NCBI RefSeq assembly: GCF_001298675.1
Contig: NZ_CYIG01000011.1
Span: 24,145 to 88,144, forward strand
Length of the DNA: 64,000 nucleotides
Reading direction: 5' to 3'
DNA from: Paenacidovorax caeni
GTDB taxonomy: Bacteria; Pseudomonadota; Gammaproteobacteria; Burkholderiales; Burkholderiaceae_C
In this document: positions 34,980 through 45,882 of the stretch, one piece after another
Layout of the letters: every line of letters starts with the position of its first letter
How positions within the stretch are numbered: position 1 is the stretch's first letter
Notes under the pieces: model-generated
Database searches by the model: none
Told to the model about the DNA's origin: nothing
What the model saw: only the letters and a program-made list of their open reading frames with translations
Position numbers and translations under genes: made by a program

Positions 34980-37001
34980 TCAGGCGGCGCAGAGCTTGAG
35001 CAGCTCGGCGCCCTCGGTCACCTGGTCGCCGGGCGCGTAGAGCAGCTCCTGCACCACGCCGTCGGCCGGCGCGGCGATGGTGTGCTCCATCTTCATGGCC
35101 TCCATCACGGCCAGCGGCTGGCCCTTGGTCACCTTGTCGCCAGCCTGCACGGCAAACGAAACCACCTTGCCCGGCATGGGCGCGGTGAGGCGCCCGCCCT
35201 CGCCCTGGGCATCACCCGCGTGGGCCAGCAGGTCGATGGCCTCGATGCGCGTTGCGCCCTGGGGCGTGAACACGTGGTCCGTCTCGCCCTGGGCATACAC
35301 GGCAGCGCGGGTGCGCTGGCCTGCGAACTGCAGGTCGATGGCGCCGTCGGCCAGCGGCGCAAACACCAGCGGCCCGGCCACGGCCGCGTCGCCCTCGCCC
35401 ACGCGCAGGGCCAGCGCGCCGTCGCGGCCGTAGGTCAGCCAGGCCTTGGCATGCTGGCCGCCGAAGTCGAACTCGAAGCGGCGCTCCAGTTCGGCGTGCG
35501 AGTGGAAGCCATCGCGGCGGCTGAACGGATCGGCGCTCTCGGCGGCGCGCTCGCGCAGCAGCGTTTGCGCCACGGCGGCGGCAGCGGCCAGCGGCAGACC
35601 AACGCGCTCCTGCTGGAACAGCACGGCCTGCTCGCGCTGGATCAGCGCAGTGTCGAGGCGGCCCTGGGCGAACGAATCGCTGCGCGCCACCAGGCGCAGG
35701 AACTGCACGTTGGTCGCCAGGCCGACGATGTGGGTCTGCGCCAGCGCGTCGTCCAGGCGCGCCAGCGCCTGCTCGCGCGTGTCGCCGTGCACGATGAGCT
35801 TGGCCACCATGGAGTCGTAGAACGGGCTGATGGCGTCGCCCTCGCGCACGCCATCGTCCACGCGCACAGCGCCGCGCTCGAAGCTGGTGCAGGCGGGCTT
35901 GCGGTACACGGCCAGCGTGCCGGTGGCCGGCAAGAACTGTTTGTCGGGGTTCTCGGCACAGATGCGGGCCTCGATGGCGTGGCCGGTGATGCGCAGTTCG
36001 TCCTGGCGCAGCGGCAGCGGTTCGCCCGAAGCCACCCGCAGTTGCCACTCCACCAGATCCAGGCCGGTGATGGCCTCGGTCACGGGATGCTCCACCTGCA
36101 GGCGGGTGTTCATCTCCATGAAGTAGAACTTCATCTGCTCGGGTGCGTCGTAGCCGCCAGGCTGCTCGACGATGAACTCCACCGTGCCCGCGCCCACGTA
36201 GTGCACGGCTTTGGCAGCGGCCACGGCCGCCTCGCCCATGCGGGCGCGCAGCTCGGGCGTCATGCCGGGCGCTGGCGCCTCTTCCAGCACCTTCTGGTGG
36301 CGGCGCTGCACCGAGCAGTCACGCTCGAACAGATAGACGCAGTTGCCGTGGGTGTCGCCAAACACCTGGATTTCGATGTGGCGCGGGCGCTGCACGTATT
36401 TCTCGACCAGCACGGCGTCGTCGCCAAAGCTGTTGATGGCCTCGCGCTTGCACGATTCAAGCGCCGCGGCGAAATCCTCGGCCTTCTCCACCGCGCGCAT
36501 GCCCTTGCCGCCGCCGCCAGCGCTGGCCTTGATGAGCACCGGGTAGCCAATGCGGTCGGCCTCGCGCTGCAGCAGCGCCGGGTCCTGGTCGGCACCGTGG
36601 TAGCCCGGCACCAGCGGCACCTGGGCCTGCTCCATCAGGCGCTTGGACTCGGCCTTCAGGCCCATGGCGTTGATGGCGCTGGCCGGTGGGCCAATGAACA
36701 CCAGACCGGCATCGGCGCAGGCCTGCGCGAAGTCCTCGTTTTCGCTCAGGAAGCCGTAGCCCGGGTGGATCGCCTGCGCGCCGGTGGCCTTGGCCGCGTC
36801 GATGATGCGCTGCCACTGCAGGTAGCTGTCCTTGGGCGCATTACCGCCCACGTGCACGGCTTCGTCGCACGCCGCGACATGCTTGGCCTGCGCGTCGGCA
36901 TCGGAATACACCGCCACGGTCTTCACACCCATGCGGCGCGCGGTGGCCGCCACGCGGCAGGCGATTTCGCCACGGTTGGCAATCAGGATCTTGGTAAACA
37001 T
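34980..37001 (-). CDS. liuD: Methylcrotonoyl-CoA carboxylase, biotin-containing alpha subunit
   Basis: A 673-residue biotin-dependent carboxylase: biotin carboxylase domain (1 to about 450; KILIANRGEIACR, KASAGGGGKGMR, MEMNTRLQVEHPVTE), a linker (BT) region, and a C-terminal biotinyl domain with the biotin-accepting Lys in AVMEAMKMEHTI. It carboxylates biotin for LiuB, which transfers the carboxyl group to 3-methylcrotonoyl-CoA in leucine degradation. Assignment to MCC rather than propionyl- or geranyl-CoA carboxylase rests on LiuB, LiuC and HMG-CoA lyase nearby. Its ATG follows directly on the DUF4126 stop. Confidence 0.95.
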   Translation of the reverse strand: MFTKILIANRGEIACRVAATARRMGVKTVAVYSDADAQAKHVAACDEAVHVGGNAPKDSYLQWQRIIDAAKATGAQAIHPGYGFLSENEDFAQACADAGLVFIGPPASAINAMGLKAESKRLMEQAQVPLVPGYHGADQDPALLQREADRIGYPVLIKASAGGGGKGMRAVEKAEDFAAALESCKREAINSFGDDAVLVEKYVQRPRHIEIQVFGDTHGNCVYLFERDCSVQRRHQKVLEEAPAPGMTPELRARMGEAAVAAAKAVHYVGAGTVEFIVEQPGGYDAPEQMKFYFMEMNTRLQVEHPVTEAITGLDLVEWQLRVASGEPLPLRQDELRITGHAIEARICAENPDKQFLPATGTLAVYRKPACTSFERGAVRVDDGVREGDAISPFYDSMVAKLIVHGDTREQALARLDDALAQTHIVGLATNVQFLRLVARSDSFAQGRLDTALIQREQAVLFQQERVGLPLAAAAAVAQTLLRERAAESADPFSRRDGFHSHAELERRFEFDFGGQHAKAWLTYGRDGALALRVGEGDAAVAGPLVFAPLADGAIDLQFAGQRTRAAVYAQGETDHVFTPQGATRIEAIDLLAHAGDAQGEGGRLTAPMPGKVVSFAVQAGDKVTKGQPLAVMEAMKMEHTIAAPADGVVQELLYAPGDQVTEGAELLKLCAA

Positions 37002-37721
37002 TCAAACCACCTTGGCAGGTTCAGAGAGAAAGAAAAACACGCGCCGCGACACAGCGCGCAGGAACTTGAACAGCACAACCAGCAGCAGCACCGACACCGC
37101 CAGCACCAGCACCAGGGCCACACCGAACCACACCGGGTGCTGCAGGGCGAGCCACACCAGCCCCGCCACCAGGCCGTCCTCCAGGAACGACAGGCCCCAG
37201 TTGCTGAAGGGCTCGGGCGATGTGTTGGCGGCGGCACGCGCCGTCATCTTGGTGGCCAGCGCCGTGGCCGAGAGCGAGCCGCCCAGCAGCCCCGCCACCA
37301 CGGCCATGGCGACGTTGTCGGCGCCAAACACCCCGGCCGCCAGCAGCGCGCCCGCCGGCACGCGGATGAAGGCGTGCACCCCGTCCCACACCGAGTCGAG
37401 CAGCGGCACCTTGTCGGCAAAAAACTCCACGCACAGCATGAAGCCGCAGGCCAGCAGCACCAGCGGATGCTCCAGCACCAGCAAACCCGGCGGCAGCGCC
37501 AGCCAATCCAGCGCCCCCAGAGCGCCCACGGTGAAGACCACGGCATACAGGCGCACGCCGCTGGCCCAGCCAAGGGCGGCAGCCAGCGCCAGCAGGCTGG
37601 GCATGTCGAGTTGCCGCGTAGCGCGCTCCGCTCCCTCGGCCACCGCCTGTGCGGTGCCCGCATCGACATGCAGGCCCACGGTGTGGAGCCATTGCACGAT
37701 CTGCAGCCAGAGCGCGTCCAT
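37002..37721 (-). CDS. DUF4126 multi-pass membrane protein
   Basis: A 239-residue hydrophobic protein with five or six membrane segments (for example LLALAAALGWASGVRLYAVV, LPPGLLVLEHPLVLLACGFM and VALVLVLAVSVLLLVVLFKFL). The GWASGVRLY and EFFADKVPLLDSVWD stretches are typical of DUF4126. Function unknown. It is packed tightly between liuC (3 bp upstream) and liuD (no gap), so it is made together with the leucine enzymes. Confidence 0.82.
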   Translation of the reverse strand: MDALWLQIVQWLHTVGLHVDAGTAQAVAEGAERATRQLDMPSLLALAAALGWASGVRLYAVVFTVGALGALDWLALPPGLLVLEHPLVLLACGFMLCVEFFADKVPLLDSVWDGVHAFIRVPAGALLAAGVFGADNVAMAVVAGLLGGSLSATALATKMTARAAANTSPEPFSNWGLSFLEDGLVAGLVWLALQHPVWFGVALVLVLAVSVLLLVVLFKFLRAVSRRVFFFLSEPAKVV

Positions 37722-37724
37722 GGG

Positions 37725-38504
37725 TCACAGCCAGCCCGGCTTGCGCTTTTGCAGGAAGGACTGCACGCCCTCGCGCCCCTCGGCGCTGGCACGGATGTCG
37801 GCAATGCCCTCGACCGTGGCAGCGATGAGACTGGCATCGATCTCGCGCTCGGCCACGTTCTGCACCAGTTGCTTGCAGGCGCGCACGGCATTCGGGCTGG
37901 CGCTGGTCAGGGCCTTGAGCAGCTCATCGACCTTGGCGTCCAACTGGTCCGCGCCCACCACCGCATGCACGAAGCCGATGCGCAGCGCCTCGGCGGCATC
38001 GAAACGCTCGGCCGTGAGGAAATAGCGGTGTGCGGCGCGCGCACCCATGGCGCGGATGACATAGGGGCTGATGGTGGCAGGAATCAGGCCCAGCTTCACT
38101 TCGCTGAGGCAAAACCCCGCGGTGTCCACGCTCACCGCCATGTCGCATGCGGCCACCAGGCCCATGCCACCGGCATACACGTCGCCCTGCACGCGGGCAA
38201 TGGTGGGTTGGGGGCAGGTGTAGATCACGCGCAGCATCTCGGCGAGCTTGCCCGCGTCGGCGAGGTTCTCGTCGCGCGTGTAGTCGGCCATGCGGCGCAT
38301 CCAGTTGAGGTTGGCGCCAGCGCAGAAGGCCGGGCCTTCGGCTGCGAGCACCACGGCGCGCACGTCGGGGCGCGCGCCCACGTCCTGAAAGGCGGCGGTC
38401 AGCTCCGCGATGACGTCATCGCTGAAGGCGTTGCGAATCTCGGGCTGGGTCAACGTGATGCGCGCCACTGCACCGGACTGGGTGATGGAAAGGTTTTGCG
38501 TCAT
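37725..38504 (-). CDS. liuC: Methylglutaconyl-CoA hydratase (enoyl-CoA hydratase/isomerase family)
   Basis: A 259-residue crotonase. The oxyanion-hole segments are GPAFCAGANLNWMRRM and QGDVYAGGMGLVAACDMAV, and the catalytic-Glu region is CLSEVKLGLIPATISPYVI. NWMRRM after the first hole is typical of AUH/LiuC-type hydratases. It adds water to 3-methylglutaconyl-CoA to give HMG-CoA. The start at 38502-38504 overlaps the DinB stop (ATGA). Confidence 0.92.
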   Translation of the reverse strand: MTQNLSITQSGAVARITLTQPEIRNAFSDDVIAELTAAFQDVGARPDVRAVVLAAEGPAFCAGANLNWMRRMADYTRDENLADAGKLAEMLRVIYTCPQPTIARVQGDVYAGGMGLVAACDMAVSVDTAGFCLSEVKLGLIPATISPYVIRAMGARAAHRYFLTAERFDAAEALRIGFVHAVVGADQLDAKVDELLKALTSASPNAVRACKQLVQNVAEREIDASLIAATVEGIADIRASAEGREGVQSFLQKRKPGWL

Positions 38505-39010
38505 GGCTGCGAGGGGTTTTGCAGGTAATAGACAAAGTCCAGCGCGGGACACGGCTGGCCCTGTGCGGTGAGCGCCGCCGTGATCTGGCCGCGGTGGTGC
38601 GTGCCGTGGTTGAACACATGGGCCAGCGTGGCAGCAAAGGGCAAAGAAGCCGCGTCGCCACGCATGGTGGTGTAGTCCAGCGCGCCATCCCAGCGCTCGG
38701 CGGGAACCGCCGCGACCAGCCGCTCCCAACGCGCCGCGCCCTCGCGCAGGCGGGCATCGAGCCGTGCGCGGCCGGACTCCAGTTCCGCATCCAGCGCCAC
38801 GCGGGGCGAGGCGCCTTCGGCAAAGCGCGGATACCAGAGATGGTGCTCGGCCACCAGCAGATGGTTGAGCGTGCCGTGAATGCTCTTGAAGAACAGGCCC
38901 ACGTCGCGGCGGTAGTCCGCTTCCTCCACGGCACGCACCGCATCAAGCAGGCGCGCCGTGGCCCACGCGTTGTAACGCGCAAGCTGGCTGAAGTGGGCCA
39001 CCGCGTCCAT
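38501..39010 (-). CDS. DinB-family four-helix metal-binding protein
   Basis: A 169-residue DinB/YfiT-like protein with the His triad expected for the family: LNHLLVAEHHLWYPRF, and VFNHGTHHRGQITAAL near the C-terminus. Members include thiol-dependent enzymes (bacillithiol or mycothiol transferases) and stress proteins; a specific role is not clear. It is translationally coupled to liuC and 11 bp from the liuB stop. Confidence 0.88.
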   Translation of the reverse strand: MDAVAHFSQLARYNAWATARLLDAVRAVEEADYRRDVGLFFKSIHGTLNHLLVAEHHLWYPRFAEGASPRVALDAELESGRARLDARLREGAARWERLVAAVPAERWDGALDYTTMRGDAASLPFAATLAHVFNHGTHHRGQITAALTAQGQPCPALDFVYYLQNPSQP

Positions 39011-39021
39011 GGTCGCGCCCC

Positions 39022-40626
<1,605 letters not shown>

Positions 40627-40655
40627 GGCGGGGGCCTTTTCAAACGGGGTGCGGC

Positions 40656-42329
40656 TCAGGCGGTTTTTTCCTCGGTCAGGCCAAGGCTGTTTTTCATCTC
40701 GTCACGGATCTTGAATTTCTGGATCTTGCCCGTGACGGTCATGGGGAAGCCGGGGACGAAGCGGATGTAGCGCGGCACCTTGTAGTGCGCGATCTGGCCC
40801 TTGCAGAAGGCACGGATGTCGTCCTCGGTCGGCTGCGTGCCGGGCTTGGCGATGATCCAGGCGCACAGCTCCTCGCCGTAGCGCGCATCGGGCACACCCA
40901 CCACCTGCACGTCCTGCACCTGCGGGTGGCGGTACAGAAACTCTTCGATCTCGCGCGGGTAGATGTTCTCGCCGCCACGGATCACCATGTCCTTGATGCG
41001 GCCGACGATGTTCACGTAGCCCTCGGCGTCCATGGTGGCCAGGTCGCCGGTGTGCATCCAGCCCTCGGCGTCAATGGCCTCGCGGGTTTTCTCGGCATCG
41101 CCCCAGTAGCCGTGCATCACCGAGTAGCCTCGCGTGCACAGCTCGCCGCTTTGCCCCACGGGCACGACGGCGCCGGTCTCGGGGTGCACGATCTTCACCT
41201 CCAGGTGCGGCTGCACCTGGCCCACGGTGGCCACGCGCTTTTCCAGCGGCGTGGCGGTGCTGCTCTGGCAGCTCACCGGGCTGGTTTCGGTCATGCCGTA
41301 GGCGATGGTGATTTGCGACAGGTGCATGTCGCTGACCACGCGCTTCATCACCTCGATCGGGCAGGGCGAGCCAGCCATGATGCCGGTGCGCAGCGTGGAG
41401 AGGTCGAACTCGGCAAAGCGCGGGTGGTCCAGCTCGGCAATGAACATGGTGGGCACGCCGTGCAGGCCGGTGCAGCGCTCGGCCTGCACCGTCTCCAGCA
41501 CCAGCAGCGGGTCGAAGCCGTCGTTGGGGTAGACGATGGTGGCGCCGTGCGTCACACAGGCCAGGTTGCCCAGCACCATGCCAAAGCAGTGGTACAGCGG
41601 CACGGGAATGCACAGCCGGTCTTCGGGCGTGAGCTGCATGCATTCGCCAATGAAGAAGCCGTTGTTCAGGATGTTGCGGTGCGTCAGCGTGGCGCCCTTG
41701 GGAAAGCCCGTGGTGCCGCTGGTGAACTGGATGTTGATCGGGTCGGTGTTGGCCAGCGTGGCAGCCACGACGTCGATGCGCGCGTCCTGCGCGTCGCCGC
41801 TCGCCATAAGCGCAGAAAAGCGCTGCATGCCGGCAATGTCCTCGCCCTGCCCCGGCGTGTCGATCCAGAAGATGTGCTGCAGCTGCGGCAGCCGCGCACG
41901 GCCCAGTTGCTGCAGCATGCCGGCGTAGTCGCTGGTCTTGAAACGCGCCATGGTCACCAGCGCCTTGCAGCCCACTTTGTTCAGCGCGTACTCCACCTCG
42001 CTGGTGCGGTAGGCCGGGTTGATGTTGACCAGCACCAGGCCCACCTGGGCCGTGGCGAACTGCATCAGCACCCATTCGGCGTTGTTGTGCGACCAGATGC
42101 CGATGCGGTCGCCCTTTTGCAGCCCCAGGCCGAGCAGTGCGCTGGCCAGGCGGCGCACCTCGGTGTGCAGCTCGGCGTAGGTATAGCGCAGCCCCTGGTG
42201 GCGGCATACCAGCGCCTCGCGCGCGCCCTGGCGCGCGGCCATGGCGTCGAAGAACTGGCCGATCGTCTGCTCAATCAGGGGCGTATCGGTGCGGCCCTGG
42301 GCCTGGCTCAAGGTAAGGGGTGCGGTCAT
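40656..42329 (-). CDS. AMP-forming acyl-CoA synthetase (ligase)
   Basis: A 557-residue ANL-superfamily ligase. The P-loop is [18 protein letters not shown], the adenylate motif YGMTETSP, the hinge [16 protein letters not shown], and [20 protein letters not shown] and the catalytic Lys in [14 protein letters not shown] are intact. It resembles medium-chain or fatty acyl-CoA synthetases. As the leading gene of the liu group (30 bp before liuB) it may activate isovalerate or another branched acid; that is inferred from position. ATG 42327-42329 has AGGAG 8 nt upstream. Confidence 0.93.
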   Translation of the reverse strand: MTAPLTLSQAQGRTDTPLIEQTIGQFFDAMAARQGAREALVCRHQGLRYTYAELHTEVRRLASALLGLGLQKGDRIGIWSHNNAEWVLMQFATAQVGLVLVNINPAYRTSEVEYALNKVGCKALVTMARFKTSDYAGMLQQLGRARLPQLQHIFWIDTPGQGEDIAGMQRFSALMASGDAQDARIDVVAATLANTDPINIQFTSGTTGFPKGATLTHRNILNNGFFIGECMQLTPEDRLCIPVPLYHCFGMVLGNLACVTHGATIVYPNDGFDPLLVLETVQAERCTGLHGVPTMFIAELDHPRFAEFDLSTLRTGIMAGSPCPIEVMKRVVSDMHLSQITIAYGMTETSPVSCQSSTATPLEKRVATVGQVQPHLEVKIVHPETGAVVPVGQSGELCTRGYSVMHGYWGDAEKTREAIDAEGWMHTGDLATMDAEGYVNIVGRIKDMVIRGGENIYPREIEEFLYRHPQVQDVQVVGVPDARYGEELCAWIIAKPGTQPTEDDIRAFCKGQIAHYKVPRYIRFVPGFPMTVTGKIQKFKIRDEMKNSLGLTEEKTA

Positions 42330-42441
42330 CCAACGGTCTCCTGTGCGTGCGGGTGCCATCCCGCCTGGACGCAGCATACGCCGCCAGGTGCTGCAGATGG
42401 GGCCAGCCAGGTTGCAATAATTGCCACAACCGCATCACACC

Positions 42442-43509
42442 ATGTACACCCCGTCCCTGCCCTCCCAGTCCGCCCTCCGCCCCTTGCCGCGCACCGGCGC
42501 AGCGGTCACGCCCATGGCGTTTGTCCAGGCCATCGTGCGCGCCTACGCACTGCGCGGCATGGACGCGACCCACGTGCTGCGCCAGGCACAAATCGCGCCA
42601 GAGGAAGTGGCCGATCCCCAGGCCCGCATCACCGCCTGGCAAATGGAGGCGCTGTGCGAGGGCGCCATGCGCGAGCTGGACGACGAAGCCCTGGGCTGGT
42701 TCACGCGCCGCCTGCCCTGGGGCAGTTACGGGATGCTGGCGCGCGCCTCCATCACCGCGCCGCACCTGGGCGTGGCGCTGGCACGCTGGTGCCGCCACCA
42801 CGGCCTGCTGACCGACAGCATCGCGCTCACGCTGACCACCGAGGGCGCCACGGCCCAAGTCACGCTGCAGGAGCGCGACCCGCCCGGCGGCGACGGCGCG
42901 CTGCGCGAGTTCTGCCTGGTGTCGGTACTGCGCAACCTGCATGGCGTGGCGTGCTGGCTGATCGACTCGCGCCTGCCGCTGCAGGAGGCGCGCTTTCCGT
43001 TCGCGGCACCCGCACATGCCGGGGTGTACCCGCTGCTGTTCCCCGGCCCGGTGACGTTTGGCGCGCCGCACGCCGCCATCCGCTTCGACGCGCGCTACCT
43101 GCAGCTGCCCCTGGCACGCGACGAAACAGCGCTGCGCCAGATGCTGCAGCGCGCCCTGCCGCTGACCGTACTGCAGTACCGGCGCGACCGCCTGCTGGTG
43201 CAGCGCGTGCGCCAGCTGCTGACCAGCGACCCAGCCGCGCTGCACAGCGCCGGGCTGATCGCCGAGCGGCTGCACCTGTCGGCACGCACGCTGCACCGCC
43301 AGCTCAAGGAGGAAGGTGCCTCGCTGCAGGCGCTGAAGGACGAGGTACGCCAGGCGCGCGCCGTGGAGCTGCTGCAGCGCACCGACCGCCCGGTCAAGCA
43401 GGTGGCGCAGGCAGCCGGGTTCGGCAACGAAAAGAGCTTCATCCGCGCCTTCCGCGCCTGGACCGGGCAATCGCCCGCCGCGTTCCGGCGGCAGTCGCGC
43501 CCAGGGTGA
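42442..43509 (+). CDS. AraC-family transcriptional regulator with Arabinose_bd-type N-terminal domain
   Basis: A 355-residue regulator. Residues about 30-230 form the OruR/ArgR-like Arabinose_bd domain found in many AraC-type regulators of catabolic genes. The C-terminal HTH_18 DNA-binding domain includes IAERLHLSARTLHRQLKEEG and VKQVAQAAGFGNEKSFIRAF. It is divergent from the acyl-CoA ligase/liu operon across 112 bp and is its likely activator. An in-frame TTG at 42421 is possible, but the ATG is preferred. Confidence 0.92.
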   Translation: MYTPSLPSQSALRPLPRTGAAVTPMAFVQAIVRAYALRGMDATHVLRQAQIAPEEVADPQARITAWQMEALCEGAMRELDDEALGWFTRRLPWGSYGMLARASITAPHLGVALARWCRHHGLLTDSIALTLTTEGATAQVTLQERDPPGGDGALREFCLVSVLRNLHGVACWLIDSRLPLQEARFPFAAPAHAGVYPLLFPGPVTFGAPHAAIRFDARYLQLPLARDETALRQMLQRALPLTVLQYRRDRLLVQRVRQLLTSDPAALHSAGLIAERLHLSARTLHRQLKEEGASLQALKDEVRQARAVELLQRTDRPVKQVAQAAGFGNEKSFIRAFRAWTGQSPAAFRRQSRPG

Positions 43510-43518
43510 GCAAAGAGA

Positions 43519-43577
43519 TTCAATTTTGATAGCTGCCAGCGCTTGCTGGGCGCACGTTTACGGCCGATTTGACCCTT
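43519..43577 (+). repeat. Family A repeat, copy 8
   Basis: TTTTGATAGCTGCCAGCGC, TTGCTGGGCGCACGTTTACGG, CCGATTTGACCCTT: the left half is intact and the right half-site decayed. It follows the AraC stop and runs up to the family B copy next to it. Confidence 0.8.
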
Positions 43578-43611
43578 ACCCGCCCAGGGCAAGCGCCACG
43601 CCCAAGCGCGG

Positions 43612-43731
43612 CCCAGCCCAGCAGACGCCGCGCAAGGGCCGCCCCGCCGCGCTGGCGTCGTCCCCCTTCCCCTAGCGCGAAGCGCGTAGAGAGAAGGGGG
43701 AAGCGGCGCAAGCCGCTCAGGGGGATGCCCC
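43612..43731 (-). repeat. Family B 3'-end repeat, copy 4 (full-length type)
   Basis: On the minus strand it begins directly after the patatin-gene TAG: GGGGGCATCCCCCTGAG, GCGGCTTGCGCCGCTTCC, a C-run, GGGGGACGACGCCAGCG, GCGGCCCTTGCGCGGCGTCT, GCTGGGC. The two short inverted repeats could act as a terminator. It lies back-to-back with a family A copy in a convergent intergenic region. Confidence 0.85.
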
Positions 43732-45126
43732 CTACCGCACCCGCTGCACATCTTCCAGCGAGCGCAGCAGCCCTTGGTAGTCGGGCGACTGGCGCAGCAC
43801 GCGGCGGCCCGCCTCGATGAGCTGGGTGACCTCGTCGGGTGCGATGGTGAACGCCGTGGGCACCTGCAGCAGGCGGCGGCGCACGTGCGGGTCGTTCACG
43901 TCGCGCAGGTTCACCTGGATCACGTGCAGCTCGGCATTGGCGGCGAAGGCGTCGGTGCCATCCTGCGCAGCGCGGGACAGCTCGTTGCGCCACTGCTGCG
44001 TGATGTCGCGCAGGAACTCCTGCGTCTCCAGCGTGGCGCGCGCGCCGGCACCAAACAGCAGTTGGTCCACCACCTGCCAGGTGGTGGGCACGGTGTCCAT
44101 GCGGTCAATGTTCTCCGACGGGTCGCGCTCGGAGTTGACCACCACCAGCACCAGCTTGCGGATGGTGCCGGGCGGCAGGCCCATGTCGCGCATGCTGGCG
44201 CGCAGGCCGCCATCGGCCAGCGAGCGGTCGAGCAGGCGCACCACGCCCAGGTTGTCGGCCAGGCCGCCATCGACCAGGTGGATGTAGGGGCGCGCGTCCG
44301 CGTCCAGGTAGCTGCGCACGTGCGAACGGAACATGCGCGCGCGGTAGTTGGCGGGGTTGGCATCGCGCGCCGCGGTGCGCGTGGGCCGCACCAGGTCCAC
44401 CGGCGGCGGGCACTGCGGCGCGTAGTTGTGCAGCGTGACCGGGCTGAGCAGCAGCGGCACGGCCGACGATGCCGCCACCGCGAACGACAGCGGCACGCTG
44501 CGCAGATCCGAGCAGATGGGCAAGAACTGGTCCCACGAGAACTCGAACGCCGTGCCGCGCGACAGGTCGGTGGCCGTGACCAGCAGCTGCGGCTGGCGCG
44601 GGCGCTTTTCCAGGTCGCCGAAGGTCATGCCGCCGTACAGCGCGTCGAGCTGGCGCGCCAGCAGGTGCGTGCGGCCGAACCAGGGCGAGCTCAGCTCCAC
44701 CATGTTGGCCGGCAGCAGGGCCAGGTTGACCAGGCTGCGCTGGAAGTCCTGGCGCAGGAAGTCGCGCTCGAAGCGCGGCAGCCCCTCGGCGCCGTGCACG
44801 GCGTAGTAGGTGGCGATGATGCTGCCGCCCGACACGCCGCTGACCACGTCGGTGGCGTCCAGCAGGTTCAGGCGGCGGCCGTCCCAGGCGAACTCGGTGT
44901 CGCGCAGCTCGCTCAGCACGCCGAAGCCAAAGGCCGCCGCGCGCGCCCCGCCGCCCGAGAGGGTCACGGCCATGAGCATGCTCGGGTCGCGCCCGTCGGC
45001 CAGGCGCATGGAGGGGGGCTCGCCGCCGTGCAGCGGCTCGTTGATCCAGGGCCGCAGCGACGAGCAACCGGCCAGGAGCGCGGCACACGCCAGCAGCGCC
45101 GCACGGCGCAGCCAGGCGCTCAGCAC
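43732..45126 (-). CDS. Patatin-like phospholipase lipoprotein
   Basis: A 464-residue predicted outer- or inner-membrane lipoprotein: signal peptide with lipobox LLAGCSS. The patatin hydrolase domain has the oxyanion loop TLSGGGARAAAFGFG, nucleophile Ser in VSGVSGGSIIATYYA (GxSxG) and catalytic Asp in HLVDGGLADNLGV. The start is GTG at 45126, overlapping the last 7 bases of the upstream HAD gene, so translation is coupled. It would hydrolyse membrane lipids or acyl esters in the envelope. Confidence 0.88.
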   Translation of the reverse strand: MLSAWLRRAALLACAALLAGCSSLRPWINEPLHGGEPPSMRLADGRDPSMLMAVTLSGGGARAAAFGFGVLSELRDTEFAWDGRRLNLLDATDVVSGVSGGSIIATYYAVHGAEGLPRFERDFLRQDFQRSLVNLALLPANMVELSSPWFGRTHLLARQLDALYGGMTFGDLEKRPRQPQLLVTATDLSRGTAFEFSWDQFLPICSDLRSVPLSFAVAASSAVPLLLSPVTLHNYAPQCPPPVDLVRPTRTAARDANPANYRARMFRSHVRSYLDADARPYIHLVDGGLADNLGVVRLLDRSLADGGLRASMRDMGLPPGTIRKLVLVVVNSERDPSENIDRMDTVPTTWQVVDQLLFGAGARATLETQEFLRDITQQWRNELSRAAQDGTDAFAANAELHVIQVNLRDVNDPHVRRRLLQVPTAFTIAPDEVTQLIEAGRRVLRQSPDYQGLLRSLEDVQRVR

Positions 45127-45803
45127 CCCTGCGCCTCCAGCCAGGCAGGCAGGCCGGCCATGTGGGGCAGGATGTCCACTGCCCCCGCCGCACGCAGCGC
45201 GGCGGGCGTGCCGTGCCCGGCCCCTTGCGCCCCACCCGGGCTGTAACCCAGCACGGTGGCGCCGGCGGCCACGCCCGCGGTGACGCCGGTCACCGTATCC
45301 TCGACCACCAGGCAGCGCGCGGGCGCCACGCCCAGGGCTGCGGCGGCGGCCAGGTACACGTCCGGCGCAGGCTTGGTGGCCGGCATTTCGTGCCCGCTGA
45401 ACACGTACCCAGCAAAGTACGGCGCCATGCCCACCTGGTGCAACTGCATCTCCACCTTGTGCCGGTCGGCCCCCGAGGCGCAGGCAATACGCCCCTGCAG
45501 CCGCGCGTGCACGGCGCGCACGGCGTCGAGCGCACCTTCGATGGGCTGCAGCTCAGCCTGCAGGCGCGCATTGCGGCGCGCATAAAAGGCGGCCATCCAA
45601 TCGTCGGTGAGTGGCCGTCCGGTATGGGCCTCGATGCGCGCGGCCTCGCTGCGCACGGTCTTGCCAATGAAGATCTCCATGCACTCCTGCGCGGACAAGG
45701 CCCAGCCGGCCTCGTTGAGCATGGCGCACAGCACGCCGTTGGTGATGGCTTCGCTGTCGACGAGCACGCCGTCGCAGTCGAACAAGATGGCTTCGAATGT
45801 CAT
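45120..45803 (-). CDS. HAD-superfamily hydrolase, beta-phosphoglucomutase-like phosphatase
   Basis: A 227-residue HAD subfamily IA protein. Motif I is ILFDCDGVLVDSE (Asp9 and Asp11), motif II IACASGADRHK, motif III Lys in ATKPAPDVYL, motif IV LVVEDTVTGVTAGVAAG. The cap domain is the helical type of phosphoglycolate/beta-PGM phosphatases, probably acting on a small phosphosugar. No good ribosome-binding site precedes the ATG at 45801-45803; the upstream sequence is pyrimidine-rich. Confidence 0.9.
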   Translation of the reverse strand: MTFEAILFDCDGVLVDSEAITNGVLCAMLNEAGWALSAQECMEIFIGKTVRSEAARIEAHTGRPLTDDWMAAFYARRNARLQAELQPIEGALDAVRAVHARLQGRIACASGADRHKVEMQLHQVGMAPYFAGYVFSGHEMPATKPAPDVYLAAAAALGVAPARCLVVEDTVTGVTAGVAAGATVLGYSPGGAQGAGHGTPAALRAAGAVDILPHMAGLPAWLEAQGC

Positions 45804-45882
45804 GCGGAAAGGAAAAAGAAGGGGAATGCGGTGCCAGGCCCGATTAGAGCGCAGCGCGCGGTGAGCCAAGGGCACGCTGCGC

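Noticed and set aside
34770..38528. Very long plus-strand open frame (over 1200 codons) opposite the liu genes
   Set aside because: It is the antisense shadow of liuD, DUF4126 and liuC in GC-rich DNA. The translation is rich in His, Arg, Gln and Ala with no domain, while the minus strand encodes clear enzymes.
40785..43529. Long plus-strand frame opposite the acyl-CoA ligase, running into the AraC region
   Set aside because: Antisense composition; both the ligase (minus) and the AraC regulator (plus, other frame) are well supported.
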